In this document: positions 60,301 through 64,000 of the stretch, piece by piece
Layout of the letters: the number at the start of each line of letters is the position of its first letter
Position numbering within the stretch: the first letter of the stretch is position 1
DNA from: Trematomus loennbergii
Taxonomy: Eukaryota; Chordata; Actinopteri; Perciformes; Nototheniidae
DNA: 64,000 nt
Direction of reading: 5' to 3'
Assembly (NCBI GenBank): GCA_012861695.1
Contig: JAAOOA010000620.1
Span: 105,001-169,000 of the forward strand
Program-made: the position numbers and the translations under genes
The notes under the pieces: model-generated
The model's input: the letters and a program-made list of their open reading frames with translations, nothing else
What the model was told of the DNA's origin: nothing
The model's database searches: none

Positions 60301-61770
60301 TGATGACACCCAATAATAAATGTAGAGCTGTTCAGGGTCGGAGTGTTAATGATAGTCTGAAGTCTGGTCCCGTTTGGACCATTTTCCATGGAGTTACAGC
60401 GACATCGTGTTTTATGGAGAGGGATGCTTGCTATGGAAATGCCATATGATGAAACCTTAGATTTGGCGTAGAGCTGTTCAGGGCCGCAGTGTTAACCGTC
60501 AGCTGGAGTTTGGCAGCGTTCGGAGCATGTCAGTTGGAGTTATGACATCACCGTGTTCCATGGCGAGGGATGGCCTAGCAACTAACTTGAAAATGGGCGC
60601 AACATCACCACAACGTCGTGCGTTGAAGTTACGACTTGGATAACTTTTCATCCCCCTGGTCTGGAGATGCTACTTTCAAAATGTTGAGTCGATTGGATAA
60701 AATCCCTTGGAGTAGATTGTGAAAGTATTGGACGTGATAAAACGATTTTTTCCAAGGCCAAATTCAAAATGGCCGACTTCCTGTACGTTTATAGACCTCC
60801 AAGAGGCTTTTTCGTTCGTCTCTGCGCAAATTTGGTTTGTTTACGTGAAAGGGGGGGAGTTTACGTTAAAAGTGGAAGTGGGCGTGGTTTACCATTCAAA
60901 CCTTTATAAACCAACAGCAGTATTTTGAAGTCAAGTCTCTGTCCGATAGGAAGTCAATTTAAAGACCTCAGAACTGGAGTGATCCACTTTCTAAGTGTTA
61001 GCGGGGACTTGAAGACACCATTACAGTAGTCGAGTCGACTGAAGATGAACGCATGGACAAGTTTTTCCAAATCCTGCAGTCAGAAGTCCTTTATTCGTAG
61101 ATATATTTCATCAAGTTGCTAGTAGGCTGACTTTGTAACAGTCTTAATGTCACTGTTGAAGAGAGCTAAGCCAGAAGGAAAAGCTGTCAATCTACCGGTC
61201 CATCTTCGTTCCTACCCTCACTTGAGGTCATGAAGAGGGGGAGGGCATAACTTTAAGAACAACATTGTGAATTCAAGCTGCTAAAATGGGTTTTCTCCGG
61301 ACGTTTGCCAATAATATATGCCTAAAAATAGCATAATAGGAGACCTTCAGGGCATCTGGAAGCTTTTTGACATCCTCCTGGACCCTGCTTTTTATATATA
61401 GTCACATAATCATTTATCTGTACACACACAACATCTATTGCACTACTTTCTGTAGCTCTCCCCAAGGTTTCTAACATTGTTCCTCGTTAATTGTGGGGTT
61501 TCATTTTATAATCAGTTCTCTTGTCTCTCTGTTCCTATCAGCTTGGTGGGAAAGTAAAACAGAGCCAGTTTGACTTCTCTCTCCGCTATGAGGAAGGAGA
61601 CGAAATGGAAGGTGGCTGCTTGAACAGGACGTTTAAAAGCAGGTTCCACTCTCTTCCTGGTTACCCACAATGCTCAGTGGTCAGTGGGGTGGTCAACTTC
61701 TTCCTGGCTCGTACAGATGCTGCAAAGAGGGTGAGATTCGACCCTCAGCTCAAGAGGATAGCACACTCAG
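51159..61770 (+). CDS. Beta-1,4-N-acetylgalactosaminyltransferase (B4GALNT1/2 family), 8 exons, 3' end beyond window
   Basis: Golgi type II enzyme transferring GalNAc in beta-1,4 linkage to sialylated galactose of gangliosides (B4GALNT1) or glycans (B4GALNT2). Exons: 51159-51301, 51424-51530, 54786-54823, 57336-57402, 57724-57837, 58124-58210, 58557-58741, 59414-59557, 61542-61770 (nine pieces; the first eight boundaries are well supported and all phases join). Landmarks: [13 protein letters not shown] stem motif, [33 protein letters not shown] followed by VDDDF (metal/donor site), and [19 protein letters not shown] favours B4GALNT1, while parts of the stem also resemble B4GALNT2. No frame break. 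The last exon(s) after IAHS and the N-terminal anchor are not certain here. Confidence 0.9.
51424..51530 (+). CDS. GalNAc-transferase stem exon with NSPLQYP
   Basis: [20 protein letters not shown], then [15 protein letters not shown]. Phase 2 in, phase 1 out; acceptor CCCCACCAG, donor GTATGC. The NSPLQYPxQG word is strongly B4GALNT1-like. Confidence 0.88.
51578..52500 (+). mobile_element. hAT element with partial TTF-finger transposase
   Basis: Terminal inverted repeat CAGTGCTTGAATTGG at both ends, flanked by the perfect 8-bp duplication ATTATGAC (51570-51577 and 52501-52508). It encodes, in two frames, a TTF-type finger region ([20 protein letters not shown], then [16 protein letters not shown]), like the finger at 42.3 kb but of a different subfamily. 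The catalytic part is absent. Inserted in a transferase intron 47 bases after an exon. Confidence 0.9.
52540..54160 (+). repeat. Fish interspersed repeat with degenerate internal units, copy 1
   Basis: Begins near AAAGCTGCGAGCATTGATGA and contains several degenerate units of about 120-130 bases around TCGTGTTTTATGGCGAG and CCATATGATGAAACC. Interrupted by the Harbinger-like element at 52746-53343. The related copy is at 59636-60905. Confidence 0.75.
52746..53343. mobile_element. Harbinger-like MITE with TTA duplication
   Basis: Ends AGGCACGGACACACC and, read inward from the right, AGGCCCGGACACACC. TTA on both sides (52743-52745 and 53344-53346). TTA/TAA 3-bp duplications are typical of PIF/Harbinger. 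No transposase. Confidence 0.78.
54165..54785. other. Intron; retroposon tail
   Basis: No exon apart from the one starting at 54786. TTTCCCAATTTGGGATCAAT followed by AAAGTACGATC and (TATC)n at 54700-54750 is a fish LINE/SINE 3' tail. Confidence 0.55.
54786..54823 (+). CDS. GalNAc-transferase short exon (12 codons)
   Basis: Two bases completing Gly, then [12 protein letters not shown]. Acceptor TTTTCATTTCAG. The donor ACG/GTTGGT is non-consensus at +3. Phase 0 joins [10 protein letters not shown] of the next exon, and length and phase fit the family. Confidence 0.75.
54824..57335. other. Intron; repeat fragments only
   Basis: Contains a copy of GTGACGTGCAGTGAGGTTCA (55129), a fragment of the 19.7-kb foldback family (55520-55690) and degenerate TTTTTCTCAAAATTCCGACT-type repeats (56600-57010). 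No exon recognised. Confidence 0.5.
57336..57402 (+). CDS. GalNAc-transferase exon [10 protein letters not shown]
   Basis: [20 protein letters not shown], then VH plus one base. Acceptor CTCTAG, donor GTGAG. Confidence 0.85.
57724..57837 (+). CDS. GalNAc-transferase exon, YTSTVY
   Basis: [20 protein letters not shown], then [18 protein letters not shown]. YTSTxY is shared by B4GALNT1/2. Phase 1 on both sides. Confidence 0.88.
58124..58210 (+). CDS. GalNAc-transferase exon, FPITIKQP
   Basis: [20 protein letters not shown], then PPVLYDMGT. Acceptor TTCTCAG, donor GTGGGA. Confidence 0.88.
58557..58741 (+). CDS. GalNAc-transferase catalytic exon 1
   Basis: [20 protein letters not shown], then [19 protein letters not shown] and [16 protein letters not shown] and ADDS are family landmarks of the GT-A fold start. 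Phase 0 at the end. Confidence 0.93.
58825..59203. mobile_element. TTAA-flanked MITE (AGGTAGGGTAGG ends), copy 1
   Basis: TTAA at 58821-58824 and 59204-59207. Inverted ends AGGTAGGGTAGGTAAGTTTG over about 40 bases. In the intron between transferase exons at 58741 and 59414. Confidence 0.88.
59414..59557 (+). CDS. GalNAc-transferase catalytic exon 2 with DDD motif
   Basis: [20 protein letters not shown], then [20 protein letters not shown] and [13 protein letters not shown] is the divalent-metal/UDP-sugar site. Donor GTAAGT. Confidence 0.95.
59636..60905 (+). repeat. Fish interspersed repeat with degenerate internal units, copy 2
   Basis: Begins AATTAAAGCTGCGCGCAGTG and ends about GTGGGCGTGGTTTACC. 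Same family as 52540-54160, without the Harbinger-like insertion. No ORF recognised. Confidence 0.75.
61542..61770 (+). CDS. GalNAc-transferase catalytic exon 3
   Basis: [20 protein letters not shown], then [40 protein letters not shown] and [11 protein letters not shown] plus one base. Donor GTAGGT. The next exon (expected to start with Glu-Phe-Phe) is not found before 64000. Confidence 0.93.
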
Positions 61771-61899
61771 GTAGGTCTACACCGGCTTAGCACATAACTT
61801 ACGGTAGCAATATTTTATACTTCGTCGGATCTGCACAAACTAGATGTCATATGAAAGCTGAGATTCCACAGATTCCAATGGTATAAGTATCAAATCAAA

Positions 61900-62210
61900 T
61901 CAAATCAAATTGTATTTATATAGCACATTTTTAAAACGATTTTTGGTCGAGCCAAAGTGCTGTACATATAATAATTACCTTACAGTAAGGACACTTTACA
62001 GCAAATACAACAGCACAGTTTGTGCAGAATATCAGTATGAGAAAACGACACCCTCTGTCCTTAGACCTCACATCGTACAAGGAAAAACTTCCGGAGAAAA
62101 AACCCACAGTTTAAGGGGAATAATGGGAGAAACCTCAGGGAGAGCAACAGAGGAGGGATCCCTCTCCCAGGACGGACAGACGTGCAATAGATGCCGTGTG
62201 TAAGAGATAA
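61900..62210. repeat. LINE 3'-end repeat fragment
   Basis: TTATATAGCACATTTTTAAA, then GGTCGAGCCAAAGTGCTGTA, matches 850-905; followed by the common fish segment GGGAGAAACCTCAGGGAGAG. (AAATC)n at 61895. Confidence 0.7.
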
Positions 62211-62334
62211 TACATTTTACAGCGTAGGTAGACCGAATGTTTGGAAATGCATGTGTCTATAATAAGAAGATGAATCCACGTATAATCACTGTGTGACCAA
62301 AACTCCAAGCAAAGACAACACACAACTTAACTTT

Positions 62335-63112
62335 ACGGGGCCAAAACGGCAAATACGTCTTACCTTTGCTGTTTTCTGATCAAAGATTGTGTTCAATGGC
62401 ATTAAAACACATAAAAACGCCTCTGAAGGTTAATCCAATGTCTCTGTGTCCCTTTGAAATGATTACTGATAATCCATCATGATTCATATTTATGACAATA
62501 AGAGTAGGTTTCATATATAGCCGCTATGAGAGCTACGAGAGTGTATGAGAGCTTCCGGTTTTGGGCATGCTGGCTGCGCTTCACTCTCATTCACCAATGG
62601 TAATGTTTAGATGGATTTAGGCACTCCCCCTTGATTCTATTGGCTCTAACGGTTCAAATCACCAAATCGACCAATGGGTTCCAGAGATATGGCAAATACA
62701 CCCAAATGACCCCAGCGGTGGGTTATTTTTTCTAAACCTCTCTAAAAAGGTCAGATTTCACTTGTTTTGCATCAATTTTGATACAGGGTACTTATTATAT
62801 GTTATAGTTTGAATTCCTAAAGCTTTTAGTCTACTATCCCATCCTTCAAGGGTGGTTTTCACTATAAGTAATGTTTTATTTTGGACGGACACAATAATTT
62901 AATTTGTTTTACTATGTTCAATCTGAATTTATTTTAAAAATAAAAACATCTATATTGATTCTGACTTTTCTACATCCAACTCAAAGGTTTATCATTGCTT
63001 TGAGAAAAAAGATTATTAATTTACCCCTTTTAGAAGTGAAGATATAGTCATTTGTTCTGGGAATGTCATTTTCGAGCCTGAGACCTGAAAAACAGGCTTG
63101 GGGCTTAACAGG
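62335..63112 (-). mobile_element. Second copy of the CCTGTT...AACAGG element
   Basis: Ends at TTAA 63113-63116 with ...GGCTTAACAGG. Shares TTCGAGCCTGAGACCTGAAA, the TCTATTGGCTCTAACGGT segment and CAATGGCATTAAAAC with the insertion at 30513-31489, in opposite orientation. The left end is not exact. It lacks the 40-bp palindrome at its recognisable end. Confidence 0.72.
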
Positions 63113-63302
63113 TTAAAAGGTCCAATGTGAAACGCCACTATGAGACGAAGCACAACGTTTTGGACCAGACTCAAGTCTGAACTGAGGTCACAGGAAATAA
63201 GCAGGTTTTAATTTGTGGCTAGATCTAAGTTATCTCACTGAACAGAAGAAAGTGGGGGGTGGGATATAAGAGGGACAGAAAGAGAGACTGTTTAATTGTT
63301 AA

Positions 63303-63682
63303 AGGTAGGGTAGGTAAGTTTGAGAAACCGGCTCGAGATACACTTTTTGTTATATTCCATGGAATGCTCTTAACATCCCGATAGCAATGAATATTTTAAG
63401 TGCTTTGACAAAAAATCCATAAAAAATGTCATCTGTGGAAGCCGTAATACTGTAAAAAGTACGACCAATCATTTTAACGGGCCCGGCTAAAATAACTAGA
63501 TGGCCTACCTGCCTGTCAGCCTTCCATCTGTGCACAAACTTATCTCGTGCCCTCATTGGTCATGTGCGCGTTTGTGTGTGTTGGAGGAGGGGCTCTATAA
63601 GGAAGTGGCAGATTTTCTCCGGTTGTGTATTTTCAAATTCTAGCGCACTCGAGCTGGTTTCTCAAACTTACCTACCCTACCT
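63303..63682. mobile_element. TTAA-flanked MITE (AGGTAGGGTAGG ends), copy 2
   Basis: TTAA at 63299-63302 and 63683-63686. About 97% identical by eye to 58825-59203. Confidence 0.88.
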
Positions 63683-63686
63683 TTAA

Positions 63687-64000
63687 GATGTGTTGAGACT
63701 GATATATTCTAAAGTTATCAAGATGTGAAGCAGTTAAAGGAAAAGGGAAACTCAAGCTGCTGCTACTTCATTTTATTTTTCAAAAATCAAGCACTTTAAT
63801 TTAAAAAGCACAATTTTTCAAAAGCTATTTTATTTATTTCCTCTATTTTATTTTTAAATGCACCCGAGAACAACATTATACATATCTACAGTTATATTTC
63901 TGTATAGTTCAATGTTAAATATTGTCTACATGTTTTTTAATTGTACTTTCTTTGTTTGATTTGACAGTCAGTTGTTGATTACATGTTTATACAGCTATCA
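63687..64000. other. Intron sequence to window end; no feature
   Basis: AT-rich. No exon of the transferase is recognised before the window ends. Confidence 0.5.

Overview
The window is a stretch of a ray-finned (teleost) fish chromosome. The evidence is intron-rich vertebrate genes, very many CA/GT microsatellites, fish-type non-LTR retrotransposons of the L2/CR1/Rex kind, tRNA-derived SINEs, hAT, Harbinger-like and TTAA-flanked DNA transposon families, short LTR elements and a Polinton (Maverick) relic. No bacterial, organellar or rRNA genes are visible. Codon-level similarity was judged by eye from family knowledge; nothing was searched.

Two vertebrate genes are convincing. On the minus strand, 19525-39414 carries 13 exons of the 3' end of a plexin, closest to PLXNB2. 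They cover the end of the first GAP segment, the Rho-binding domain, the second GAP segment and the C-terminal PDZ ligand VTDL. Exons 1, 2 and 10-13 (counted from the 5'-most visible exon) are clean. Seven consecutive exons (3-9) have lengths that break the frame, mostly by one missing base in or next to a short homopolymer, while splice sites and flanking codons are preserved. No further upstream plexin exon was found. On the plus strand, 51159-61770 carries eight exons of a B4GALNT1/2-type beta-1,4-N-acetylgalactosaminyltransferase, including the DDD/GWFAGRN core. The last exons lie beyond the window and the membrane-anchor exon is uncertain. A lone signal-peptide exon (11023-11071, +) hints at a third, otherwise unrecognised gene.

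The rest is mostly mobile DNA. From 0 to 17 kb there are LINE and SINE fragments, microsatellites, two copies of a short non-autonomous LTR family (4296-6628 and 11587-13488; the first has a transposon nested in its left LTR) and a TTAA-flanked element with an expanded 37-bp minisatellite (16308-17138). The 12.3-kb plexin intron 9 (21487-33808) holds a four-level nest: a repeat with CACTTTACAATAAG ends, a TGGCGC-ended transposon, a 10.5-kb Polinton-derived element (22300-32802) with 6-bp target duplication AACGGG, AG...CT termini, arms of over 2 kb and a broken integrase C-terminus, and a CCTGTT...AACAGG element inserted at TTAA in only one of the two arms. From 39.6 to 51 kb there are a LINE fragment, a broken hAT-type transposase, a 1.58-kb foldback element, an LTR-like sequence and a 5'-truncated L2-like LINE. 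Between and inside the transferase exons lie a hAT element with 8-bp duplication, a Harbinger-like element with TTA duplication and two copies of a TTAA-flanked MITE.

The item most worth attention is the Polinton-derived element with its cargo ORFs, followed by the localized frame damage in the plexin.
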